The notes under the pieces are model-generated. The model had not been told where the DNA came from, did not search any database, and was given only the letters and a program-made list of their open reading frames with translations. A DNA stretch of 64,000 bases, taken from NCBI GenBank assembly GCA_947034885.2, contig OX344755.2, positions 23,877,052 to 23,941,051 of the forward strand. The letters run 5' to 3'. The position numbers were made by a program, and so were the translations under genes. Position 1 is the first letter of the stretch; each line of letters starts with the position of its first letter. This document shows, piece by piece, positions 34,979-45,359 of this stretch. Source of the stretch: Thuidium tamariscinum (lineage: Eukaryota > Streptophyta > Bryopsida > Hypnales > Thuidiaceae).

Positions 34979-35895
34979 CCCCTAAAGGACCAAGAGTCCC
35001 CTCGGGGAACTCTAAAAATTAGGGCAGGTATTTGTGACTTCAATTTTTAATGAATTTTATTGAAATTTTCACATAAGATAAAAAAACTAATTAGCTCCGT
35101 GGAAATATTCATTTTTTTTCAATTGGTGACCGGGAGCAAAAGTTATGCCATCATAAACATAATTTTTATGTTGCCGGGCAGAAAAAAAATCTACAGAAAC
35201 TTCAAAATTAAAAAAATAATTTTTTTTCTTATAGATTATATTTTTGTCTACAAGTAAAGCTTTGATTCATTCCATTTGGATTAGTAATGTGAAAGTTATG
35301 AACAATCTTGTTTTTCGGGCAATCTAAGCATCTTCTTGAAAAAATAACTTCTAGGATTCATTTGTGAATGCAATTTCCACAATTTAAAAAAAAAAATTGT
35401 TGGACAAGGTTGATTTTGTTTTCTAGAACAATCTCACCATTGGGATTATTGTGTTTCAATTCCATCTATGAGATATTTGCAATTTAGTTTTTCTTTCAAT
35501 CTTGGACCTACATCTACTTGACAATTTTTTAAAGAATGACAAAAAGTCTTTATTTTGTGAATTTTTTTTCCTAAGCTCTTAGCTCAATTTCTCAATAAAA
35601 AAAATTTAATTCAAGGTCTGTAGTGCAAAAAGATTACATAAATGGAGGACAAAGTCATTTGAAGTTGCAAACTAGAGTTTAAGAAAACTTTGTTTTCCAA
35701 CTTTGAATGCTCATATCTTCCTATCTATACGGTCAAACTTCATGAAATTTTCACCACATCATCTTAGTTAAGTAAAGTTCAAGATCCTATGTTTAGATTC
35801 TAAAAATTTAGTTTTTTGTTTTTCATGGATGAATGGAACAAAAATGGCAGTTTTGAGTGGTTTTGGGTTGAAAAACGGCCGTGGTCCTTTAGGGG
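34979..35895. mobile_element. TTAA-flanked non-autonomous DNA element, 917 bp
   Basis: The left end CCCCTAAAGGACCA and right end TGGTCCTTTAGGGG are perfect 14-bp inverted repeats, each bordered by TTAA (34975-34978 and 35896-35899). CCC ends with TTAA duplications are the piggyBac signature; with no coding content it is best called a piggyBac-like MITE. Its interior matches the copy at 22811-23468. Confidence 0.75.
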
Positions 35896-36111
35896 TTAAC
35901 ATGGCATTAAGTCCAAAATTTACGAAGGGACAGAACTACTCACAAATCCACTCACCGGAATCATACTTGAATGGAACAAAAAGATTTACATATATTTATT
36001 TCAAAAAGGAGTTAGTACAAAATTCAGTGATGCAAAGTTCGTGGACTATACTGTGGTAAAAGCAAGTACTAAGGTACGTCTACGATTACATTGCCACTAA
36101 AATACTATTCT

Positions 36112-37773
36112 CTAATCTTCATTCCTTGCTTGTTCTTGTAGAAGTGCTTGCTCCTTGCGGGCCTCGCGGTAGCAATCTACGGGTGGAGTCCAAAATAAGG
36201 GGGCGCCACTAATTCGTCCCACGGCGTACGTTACCGTGCGTTGTTGTAGTGGGTCCTCTTTGCACAATTCGCCCAATGTGGCTTGAAATGTACCAAACGC
36301 TGTATGGTCGGGAAGCATTTGTGTATTTTCGCGGTCTTTCTTCCATATCTTCTCTGCAAGCTTCCCAACAGCATATCCGTCTGTATGTATACTAACACAC
36401 GGTGCCCCATCTGCACGAGTGGGGGATACCGAAGTGCCCACCTCTCCAGGAACATACATCAATTCAGGGGCCACCCACCAACGTTTCTGACGTGTAGCCC
36501 GCATTTGGCTTGCACATTGAAACTGGTACAAAGAATGGGTTTCTTCATTGATACGACTAGCCATTCCCCAATCACATAGCCCAATCCACACTGTTCACCC
36601 ATCATCATTCGGAAAATGCAACATGATGTTTTCTGGCGTGATGTCGTTGTGGAGCACCGAAGATTGTTGCACCGCATCCACGATGCAAATTAACGCCTAT
36701 GCAAGCTTGGTGCGGTTTCTACGATAAGCCAAGAGTCTTTTGGCTTCTTGCATCGTCTGTGGAGTTGCATGGTAGGCAAGCTCCCCGATCTCAGCATAAT
36801 CTCGGTTTTTGTGGTCCAATGCGAACATGGCTCCCAATGTTCCTCCATTCCACCATTGAGAATAACACTCCATGGTCATGTCATTTATAGCAAAAAAATT
36901 TATGACCCCTGGATGATTACATGGACAAACCAAAGCCTCGATGGACAACTTCTCCCGCGACTTCTTCAATTGATCCACATATAGGGCTGTCTTGCCCGCC
37001 AATTCCATCGTGGGGGGAATGTGCCTTGAATTTTGGAGGCTCACTTTACGCACCCTCCCGTGCCCCCCTTGTTTGTTGTGGCCTGACAATGGAATCACCA
37101 CCACTCCTCGTTCCAGAAATACCACTCCTCCCGCACCCGCTTGGCCTAGGGACAAGCTTTGGCTCTGCTGAAACCATGGGGCAGAGCGGATATTGCTGGA
37201 AGACAGCGCTCGCATTGCGTCATGCCACCAATACACCTTTTTGTGCAACAAATGCAATGCTTGTTGCTTCGGCGCTACATCTCGTTTGAAGCCCTTTACC
37301 GATGCGGCGACTTGGGCGATGTTGAAAACACAAGTTTGCACTTGTTCGTCAAGCCAACGACGGAAGTGTTCCTTTGTGCGATCTTCAAGCCACTCATCCT
37401 CGCCCATTGTTGTCCAAAACATGTGGGTGAATTTGTTTTTTATTGTCTCCACCCCTTGCAATCCACGCGAGACGTAGGTCGTATTCAATTGAGCAATCGT
37501 ATATTGCTCCAGAAAATCCAATGCCACTTCCTGCACTTTCCTGGTCGCAGCCTTCCTTGGCCAGTCGTCTGTATTCGTAGCCTTGTGCCTCCGCCTGCTC
37601 TTTTTTTTCTTGGCCCCCGAAGATTCTCCTCCAGCCGCACCACCGACCCCTTCTCCGGCCAATACTGCCTCCGATACGCAGTCAATGGATTCTGGAGACT
37701 GCTCACCAACAGGATCTCCGATGCCTGAAAACCACTCATCAACCTTGCGCTTCGACGCACCTCGCCCGTCCAT
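36112..37773 (-). pseudogene. Kinase-like gene of unit E
   Basis: One frame of 553 codons from ATG 37773 to TAG 36112, with two in-frame stops (TAG at 36697-36699, TGA at 36595-36597). Residues 1-70 are low-complexity and basic (KKKKSRRRHK). Residues ~75-190 form a helical region shared with gene B. The kinase fold follows: a Gly-rich loop near 225-240 (NKQGGHGRVRKV), catalytic loop H375-N-D377-ITPE-N382, metal motif D401-W-G and APE at 435-437. HND/DWG in place of HRD/DFG and the missing catalytic-loop Lys make it divergent, but the key Asp and Asn remain. Gene B has Trp where the TAG lies, so that stop is a Trp-codon change, not a recoded Gln. Substrate unknown; regulation of transposase or host silencing factors is speculation. 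Confidence 0.8.
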
Positions 37774-37967
37774 TCTGAAAAAAAATATGCGATGGTAAAA
37801 CCAACGAATTAGGGTTCAGTACTCACAAATGTGAAAACTATCCCCCCTTCCTCAACCGAGCCTCCTCGCAAGCACCCGCGCTCCCAAGCAAGGACTGCAA
37901 CCAATCCAGGGCAAGAGAGCACCGTCAGAGTAGGAGAGACTCGTGCAGAGTGGAGGACCTGGCCCAC

Positions 37968-37975
37968 CTTATATA
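37968..37975 (-). promoter_or_regulatory. TATA box of kinase-like gene E
   Basis: TATATAAG on the minus strand, between the array (37985-38265) and the ATG at 37773. Confidence 0.65.
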
Positions 37976-37984
37976 GTCGTTGGC

Positions 37985-38265
37985 GAGCCATCGCATGGAC
38001 GGCCGATCCGTCCAAGGAACTTGAAAGCCGTCGAGGGGTGTCGGGAACTCCGAAACCGTCGAGGGGACGCGCTGAAGCCGTCGAGGGGAATGTCGAGGAC
38101 GATGAGGCCGTCGACGGGACGCACCCATCCGTCCCGGGAATTTCGAAGCCGTCGTGGGGACCATTGAGGAACTGCGAGACCGTCGACGGGACGCACAAGC
38201 TGTCTTGGGAATTCGGGGGTCCGTCGTGGAACGAGGCCGTCCACGCGACCCCACAGGGCGTCCCG
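37985..38265. repeat. Subterminal array E-right (GCCGTCGAGGGG words)
   Basis: About ten (GAA)GCCGTCG(A/T)(G/C)GGGA units, separated by CGGGAATTC-type spacers, spaced about 20-30 bp. The core matches the E-left array in reverse orientation, as expected for opposite ends. Confidence 0.8.
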
Positions 38266-38462
38266 GGAATTCTGAACCATTAAGGGGATCGTCGGGGAAG
38301 CACAGGGCGGTGAAGATGCCAGCGAAGACTTAATGGCAAGCCTCGTGCAACTGAAATTCCTCTACAAGGTAATAAGGTAACAGGCCAGAAACCGCCCATC
38401 TAAGGGCTGACACTGAATTTTGAGAAGGTCAAAAACCCAGCCTAAAGCCCTTGCCCAACCGA

Positions 38463-38504
38463 GGGTTTAGGGTTTAGGGTTTAGGGTTTAGGGTTTAAGT
38501 TCCT
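38463..38504 (+). repeat. Interstitial plant telomere repeat, 6 x GGGTTTA
   Basis: Six perfect units in a row. Supports a green-plant origin. It lies about 200 bp outside the right array of unit E, perhaps marking a repaired break. Confidence 0.9.
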
Positions 38505-39720
38505 TTTTACTTTTGCGTAAATGAGGGTAAAATGTCTAGTTTAGTAATTTAATAACTTAAGAAGTGCATTATAATTTGTATTCGGTAATTGATCTTTATT
38601 TTCCTAGCGTCAATCTAATTTTGCAAATTTTGAAGTAAATAAAAGAAATAACATGAAATGATTAAACTTATTGGTTCTAGTCTAAACACATACCTCTTCG
38701 GTTGATGCGTATCCGTTCTCAGTTGTGTCGTCAAAAAGCTCTACTTCCTCCCTTTCCATCTAATTTCATTCTCCCCCGCAAATTTAGGAAATAGGAGCTA
38801 ATTTTAATAATTTAATCCGGCTTAATTAGCATTTGCTATTTGATGGTCACACTATAACTCCTTGAGGAACTTAAATCATTTCCGTACAATGACTTTGCCT
38901 AAATCTAATTCAAGCGTACATACATCTATTTTACAAAATGGGGTCATATAAAATGCCTAATTGAATTCTTCAACCCAATTATATTGTTGTAACTTACTAG
39001 GAATCTAGGATGTTTTTTGGTATGAAAGATGTGCATATGGATGTTTCCTACATATCTCCTCTTTGCAAATTAATGCTAATTCATCACCAATGTTTTATAA
39101 TTAATTATCATGCTAAACCATGAGTTTTGAATGAAACAATTCACCAAAAACTGAATTTGACTTATGTGAAATCCACATTTGGTATGCTTGATTATATTAT
39201 GCAAAATTCGTTTCAATGGCAGAATTGGATGATCCTAAACTTGTTGGTGGGTAGTGTGTAATGTACACGGCTAAAATTTTACATTGCCTTCCAGTGCTTC
39301 AGCTCATATCGAGAATGGCTGAAGTGATGGACCCTAAATTTTAGAAGTTGCCCTACGGATATGTAGGGATTTAAACTTCTCAATTTTAAATTCGGGAGCC
39401 ATCCGACTAGGCATGTATTTTTTAGGAAATTAGATTAGTACTACATGTACATATTAGTATATTACTATATTGCATAATATTCTGGTCATGTAGTCATGTA
39501 CTCTACTTATGAGTTATGAAACTATGAGTTATGAAAGTATAAGTGAACTAAAGCACTAATTAGGAGTTTAGGACGGGGGCACTGGCAAGCAAGACTCCGT
39601 TAGTGGGCACCAACCAATTTTCAGAATTCAGACTTCTGCGGAACCCTAAACCGCTCTAATCCTCTCTTTGCCGAAGTGTATGATAAACCCTAGAAGAAAG
39701 AGTTAGAATTCCGCAAGTGT
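38505..39720 (-). other. Non-coding stretch with a retroelement-like leader remnant
   Basis: A short minus-strand frame (38694-38759) ends at a GTATGT donor and has the same start context and FDD..T..YA.TEE texture as the leader frame near the 3' end of the solo LTRs. The flanking DNA does not align well, so this may be a distant LTR relative, very decayed. No other feature seen. Confidence 0.3.
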
Positions 39721-39724
39721 GTTA

Positions 39725-40085
39725 ATGGTTTGAACCAAAAAAACACGTCAAAGGGTTAAAAAAGTTACCCCAAAAAAATATAGAAAGGGTTTGGAAAGAA
39801 ATTGTCGAGCCCTGTTCGAATAAAAAAAATGTGGAAATGGGTTGGAAAAAAATGTGTTAATGGTTCAATTAAAAAAAATAGGGAAAAGGTTTGAATCCCC
39901 AAAATGGAAGTGGTGTGAATAAAGCAAAACGTTAATGGTTTCGGGTGTTGGGCAAAAATATATAGAAGGGATTTGGACCAAAAAATGGGTTAATGGATCG
40001 ACTAAAAAAATATGGAAATGGTTCGGTTTGGAAAAAAATGTGGAAATGGTTTGAATAAAAAAAATGGGAATGGTTTGAATAACAG
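39725..40085. repeat. Degenerate minisatellite (GGTTTGAA..AAATGTGGAAATGG)
   Basis: Alternating tggaaatggtttgaa and poly-A blocks, unit about 25-45 bp. The same unit in the opposite orientation fills 45360-46690. Confidence 0.75.
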
Positions 40086-41667
40086 ACTCAAGGGTTCACA
40101 CCCCTTATCTTTTGGTAACCACGTGCGATAATGGGGTATTTAATGGGGGGGTATTTATGTCCTTCTCATGTTTTTTTCCCTCCCTATTAGTAGAAATAAA
40201 GCTACCGGAGTGTATTTTAGAGTACCCTATTTTCTTTTGTAAATTCTTTGAAGGACTATTTTTGAACACCCTATTTTTTTTCTACATTTCATAATTACAA
40301 AATATTGAGAAGATCAAAAACATTGTATACAAGGAAACATGTCAGCTTCAAGGATTTTGATGAACTAAGAACATGGTGAAACGCACAGCATATGCTATCT
40401 ATGTGCCACTAAAGAGTTTGAAAATCAAAAATCAAAGCTACAACTATTTATATTTCACCATTTATAAGAAAACAAAGCACACAATAGAGAAATTAAACTA
40501 TAGTATACAATCCTAATGCAATATTTAAAACCAATTTAAAGGCACAAGAGCATATTCACATTCATTTATATAATAAGAAAACTTAGGGAATTTAATAAGC
40601 CGATTGTGTTTAAAAACACAAGTATCAATAAGTCTGCAAATCCATTCTAACATCTAAAATGAAGAAGTTCAAGGACCTCTTGCTCTCAAATCAACTATTA
40701 TGGTAGGAAGCTCACAAGGAGGTTCATAAACTATGCAGGCTTTTTTATCTGCCTAATAGGACTATAGGAGGGTCTGAATTGAAAAGCTCATTGTGAGGAA
40801 ACTAATTGTGGATTATATTGAAGCATGCTAAGATTTGATTTTTACTATATGAATGGATGGTTTTAGAGTTACAATGGATTCAATCGTAACTAAGTGTACT
40901 TATAGGTGTCTACTAATTTTATTCAAAATAAAAAATGGTTGTTAAACTACCTTCTTTCAAATGTGAAATTGTTTTGAAATAATGATTAATTGAAGAATTC
41001 ATTTCAGTTTTTGAAAGGGACACATTTAGAAACCATTTCAAACCGTTTTTTACATGTTGCATTACTAGTTTTTGAACCAAACCAGATTCTTTTAGAAACT
41101 GTGCATGTATAGATTTTCAAGGCTTACTGATCACAAATAGGGTCCTATGACAAATTGTGTTTGAAAATTCATAATTAATTCAATTTTTCTTCCAAAAAAT
41201 ATGAAACAACTTGTATTAGATTCCTCATCTATTTCTCCTTGACTGAAAAATAAACTAAAAATATTTTCATTTAAAGACATACACGAAAAAGGCAAATCAA
41301 CTCTTAATTTAAATAAGTGCAATCTTTGCCTCCTACTTGTCACAATCATGAATCCCAAAAAAATTTAAAAAGAAATACAAGATCTGAATGAGTCACACAC
41401 TTGTCACAACCATGAATGAATCCCAAAATATTTAAAAAAAAAATGCAAGCTGTGAATGTTAACTCATTGAGCTCCAATAAAAATTACAGTATACAGGTAC
41501 TGCATTGGCAATCTTCACCAGTTCACCCACATTAAAATTCTGCTGTCTTACAGCTTATTGCATCTCAACTGCCTAAATGAATACCAATTGCGTAATTGGA
41601 TCCTGGCTGTCTAATTGGATTCCACCTGCCTAATTGAAATTCAGTATATATTGTAGCCACCTATTGG
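40086..41667. other. AT-rich spacer without a gene
   Basis: A duplicated phrase (cacacttgtcacaaccatgaatg near 41398, tgtcacaatcatgaatccc near 41338) and runs of attggatcc-type words near 41585-41640 are the only structure seen. Confidence 0.5.
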
Positions 41668-42370
41668 GCCCGTCCAGGACCTGGGCAGGCCGTCACGGGG
41701 ACGGAGGGCATCCCTAAAACCGTCCAGGAAGACGGGCCCGTCGAGGACGGCCAGGGAGGACTGACCCCTCTATTGCCCCTTTTTTACCCTTGCAGAAAAC
41801 CCTGGAATTTCTTTTATTTTTCACACAAATTCTTTTTTGCAAATTCTGAATTCTTATTTGGAATCAGAGACCTCGATTTAGCTAGGGGACGTGTTGAAAT
41901 CTAAAATTTAATCGGCACAAAATAGGGGGGAATTTTTTACATATACCCTCCGAAGGGGCAATAGAGGGGTCAGTCCTCCCTGGCCGTCGAGGACCTGGGC
42001 AGGCTGTCACGGGGACGGAGGGCGTCCAGAAAACCGTCCAGCAACACGGGCTCGTCTAGGACCTGGGCAGGCCGTCCGCAACGAATTTGGGCCGCGGGCC
42101 GGAGCGTCGAACTGTCTGGGCAGGCTGTCCACAGCGGAACAGTGGCCGTCCAAGACCACGGGCAGGCCGTCACGAAGAGCCATTTTTGGCCATCGAATTT
42201 GTAATTCGGCGGAGTAATTATGGATTTTCGAACTCATGAGTGTTTTCGAACTCGTTGACGGCGCCGGACTTGTGGACGGCCTCTGTGACGTCATCCCGAA
42301 GCTATCGACGGCCTCCCGAACCTCCGTCGACGCTCCCTGGACGCCCCAGCCGTCGATGGCCGTCTGCATC
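41668..42370. repeat. Subterminal array F-left (GTCCAGGACCTGGGCAGGCCGTC words)
   Basis: Two long direct repeats of ~75 bp (41671-41746 and 41986-42060) plus shorter GGGCAGGCCGTCC and GACGGCCTC words. A 237-bp MITE divides the array. Confidence 0.8.
41749..41985. mobile_element. MITE inside array F-left, 31-bp perfect inverted repeats
   Basis: A 31-bp segment at 41749-41779 (starting GGCCAGGGAGG) is matched perfectly in reverse complement at 41955-41985. The 9-bp GTCGAGGAC borders both sides (41740-41748 and 41986-41994). Long inverted repeats and a 9-bp duplication suggest a Mutator-like MITE. Because the array itself contains GTCGAGGAC-like words, chance agreement of the flanks is possible. 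The interior is AT-rich and non-coding. Confidence 0.65.
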
Positions 42371-42444
42371 AACGGCTCCAGGTGGTGCATGGCGATGTGA
42401 TTAGACACAAATTAACACTCCTAACGAGGCTTGGTAATGGGGAG

Positions 42445-42450
42445 TATAAA
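42445..42450 (+). promoter_or_regulatory. TATA box of gene F
   Basis: TATAAA in ggggagTATAAAtccc, after the array and 208 bp upstream of ATG 42653. Confidence 0.6.
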
Positions 42451-42652
42451 TCCCAAATTCAGCCACAATTAACCTTGCTTTCTCTCTTGAGTTGCTCTGT
42501 TCTAGCTTGAAAAAAGCTTTGCATTGCAATTCGGGAGGAAGTCAAGCATTTGGCTATTGCTTTGCCACATTCCAGTTGCCCTCACGCAACAGGAGGCAGA
42601 GCATAGTCATCTGTACATACACATCCGTGTTGTGGCATTGTGTACAGGTACT

Positions 42653-45016
42653 ATGGCCTTAAACCCACTAGAGATGGTAATACATGTAGAGAACCCCCCC
42701 ATGGCAGAGAACCAGGAGGTGGTAGTTCCTGGAAATCACCCCCTAGTGGTAGAAAACCAGGAGATGGTAACCCATGAAGGTGAACCCCCACACAGGAGGC
42801 ATCGTGGGAACAGGAGCACTGTAGACTGGGCGACTTTCAACACTGGAGAAGTTTTGGCTGGGCACGGGTGGGAACAGGCGCTTGAGCCATGGACCCGCAC
42901 CACATGTCGGACATACGTGGACTGGGCCCACATCAACCGCCATTTTCCACGGGAGAGAAATGAGACGCAAGTGCGATCTGGCGTTGCATTGATCAAGTAT
43001 TGCGTACACCCAACGTTCAAGAAGCGATTGACCGAGGTGGCATTGGCACTTTGGGGGACCCTCTCGAAGAAGGATGGGACCCTCGCATTGTGTCAAATGG
43101 CGTATGCGGAGGTTTTTTTGGACAAGGACGTGGATTGGAACACATATCCGGCAAAACAACGGGGCGGCCGTTTCCCTGCTAAAAGCCATAGAATTCCACC
43201 AAATCCTGCACTGCAATTGGAGGGCGAAGGAGTGGCTGGGGCACAAGGGGACGAAGCGGCGGCCGCGGACCCCATGGAGGTCGACAATGCACCTCAAGGC
43301 GCCAACGAACAAAATCCGGTGGCTCCCGAATTGGAGGCGCCCATTGCCGGTCCAAGCGAGCCCATGCCACTCGCCATTCACCCAATTCCCCCGTCCATGA
43401 CAATTAATGAAGTATTTGGAGCAAATGGGGAATTAGAGGCATTACGTGCATTGGTGATTAAGCTGTGTGAGGATGGTGCAGAAGCTGAGCGAAGGCACGA
43501 GATGGAGGTACAAGCCCACAACACACGAGTGAAGGCTTTGGAGGAAACGAATGCTAAGTTACTAGCAAGTAACATTGACTTGCTTGAACGTGAACGTTGC
43601 CAAAGCACGGATGGCACTCCACCATTGGATGAGGTTGTGGAGCGGGCCACGTATGGTCTAATTGAGCCAGCTGACCCGTTGACGGTGTGCCGGGTGCGGC
43701 CTCGTGGTATATTCCCAACACCACATTTTCGTGGTGAGAGTTCAAATGCGGCAACCCAATCAACAGATGCATTGGGCCAAGAGTTCATAAGCGTTGAGCG
43801 CGTGGCATACGATGCCCTTGTGGCACGAGCGGAGCGTGCAGAGGGCGAGTGCAATGAGGCCAAGGCCAACATGGAGACTGTATCAGCGGCTTTGGAGGGA
43901 CTACAGGACGAGTTGGCATTTGTAAATGCCATGAAGGATAGATTGTTGCAACAAACGTCAACTACGAGGGAGCAAAAGTTGCTTGCCATGAGCAACATGA
44001 GATTGGCATGCACTTTGGCTATGAACGAGGTCGCACAACTGCAACGTGAAGTCAGGAGAATAGCTGCACAATTTAGAGATGGTAGCCAACGTTATTTTGG
44101 CTTGACATCGTGGGCCCGACTGGAGGATATGTTTCCAGTTACATTGCCCACAAATCGCGATAATGCAAGCATTGATTGGGACGGGCATCCGCATCTAGAC
44201 TTCCAATTCAACACCGCGAGATACCGATACGGGCCCGTGGATAGAGAAGGCAATGCCCCCTTACTGTGGCCCATAGTTCCCGAGTTTGTGAAGGATGGAA
44301 CGACGTGCACAATTTACATGGAACCGTTTGGGCCCGAGGGTGGATGGAGCCTTGGAACGTGTGGACATATGTACCACCCCGGATGTCTCATTCCGCACAT
44401 GGTCACAAGAAAGCGATGCGCACAATGCAAGGCTCCTTTGCACCGGCGGTTGTACGTCCAATTTGGGTTGGAGGATTACATGCCCCCACACTTCGAGTTG
44501 AACGAAGAGAACTTGCCTGGCAATGAGAATAGAGGGAGTTGGGGTAATGACATGATATGGATGTGGAAGTGGGGCCATGACAGTAGACACCTCACCGTGT
44601 GCAGCGTGTAAGACGTTCCGTGGATCGATGATGCGGAGATTACGGAGGTGTGCAAGAAGCTGATTAGTGCGGGCGATCCAGGGCGGCGAGTATTTTTTGG
44701 CCAACTTGCTGGTGGCCATTGGGACTTGGACCGACAGGAGTTCGTGCGCCGACCACATCCAGAGAATGTGGTTTTTGACTCCAGCGGAAATCCTATCGGA
44801 ATACTCCAAGACATGGATCATGAGGCACAAATGAGGTTCATCGAAGACACTACGTTCAATGAGGTGCAAATGTTGTCAACCATTTCTTCCTACTTGCACG
44901 ATCGATATGATCGGACCGTAGTGGCTACGTTGAACAGTTTGCAATCTAGAGAAGGATTGCAAGATTTTTTGAGAAATAGTATAGGCAGAGGCATTGTAGA
45001 ACCAGAACAAGGTTGA
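42653..45016 (+). CDS. GWE-WT domain plus coiled coil plus RING protein (unit F)
   Basis: ATG 42653 is chosen because it starts just ahead of the conserved domain; the frame is also open from 42524. Domain motifs GWEQ, WTRTTCRTYV, HINRHF, MAYAEVFLDKDVDWNT lie at residues ~65-165. Long heptad-like helices follow near 260-320 and 400-480. The RING has C552, C570, H572, H575, C578, C589 and C592, but the second ligand position (555) is Tyr, one G-to-A change from Cys, so zinc binding at that site is probably lost. A TAA at 44609-44611 interrupts the frame; it then stays open to TGA 45014 with a region (GRRVFFGQLAGGHW) that aligns with GRELFCRNMGGHW of the gene at 25753. Role unknown; E3 ligase-like by fold. 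Confidence 0.75.
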
Positions 45017-45359
45017 ATACCTTCTGGTGATGAGTTAGGCCATTAGACGGATGTATAGTATATTAGTATTGTAAATAGTATTTGGCTATGACGACCATTT
45101 ACGAGCGTTTGTTGCTCATGTTGCAAAAGTACATTTTTTGGGCAATGAAGCATTTTCATTTTTCTCGTACAACTGTATTGTCTATTAAACACTTAAACTG
45201 AAAACTTAACCATGAACAAATGAAAAGAATACTCAATACGTTTGCTTGAAATGTATGTGCAACAAGTTCATTTAAATCCAATGCCATACTTTCACTTAAA
45301 GTATATTTTGTAAGTTCACTTTTAAAAATTGCCAAAATTCTATTTTTTACATATGCCAC
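45017..45359. other. 3' flank of gene F
   Basis: AT-rich, no gene; leads into the minisatellite. Confidence 0.5.

Larger units (their letters stand above)
30690..38270. mobile_element. hAT-type transposon unit E (transposase plus kinase)
   Basis: The most complete unit in the window. GGCCGTC-class arrays lie at both ends (30700-31195 and 37985-38265), each followed inward by a TATA box. The transposase gene reads rightward from the left end and the kinase-like gene leftward from the right end, so the two converge. A 917-bp TTAA-flanked element lies between them at 34979-35895. No clean terminal inverted repeat was found by eye, so the outer edges are approximate. I infer that both genes travel as one element. 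Confidence 0.6.

Noticed and set aside
37985-38265. CRISPR-like array
   Set aside because: Words are short, degenerate, in both orientations and without constant spacers; the context is a eukaryotic transposon.
28252-44611. Programmed readthrough at a conserved TAA in genes D and F (both follow a Ser-Val pair)
   Set aside because: Aligning GRELFCRNMGGHW with GRRVFFGQLAGGHW shows the two stops are about 45 codons apart in homologous coordinates, so they are independent.
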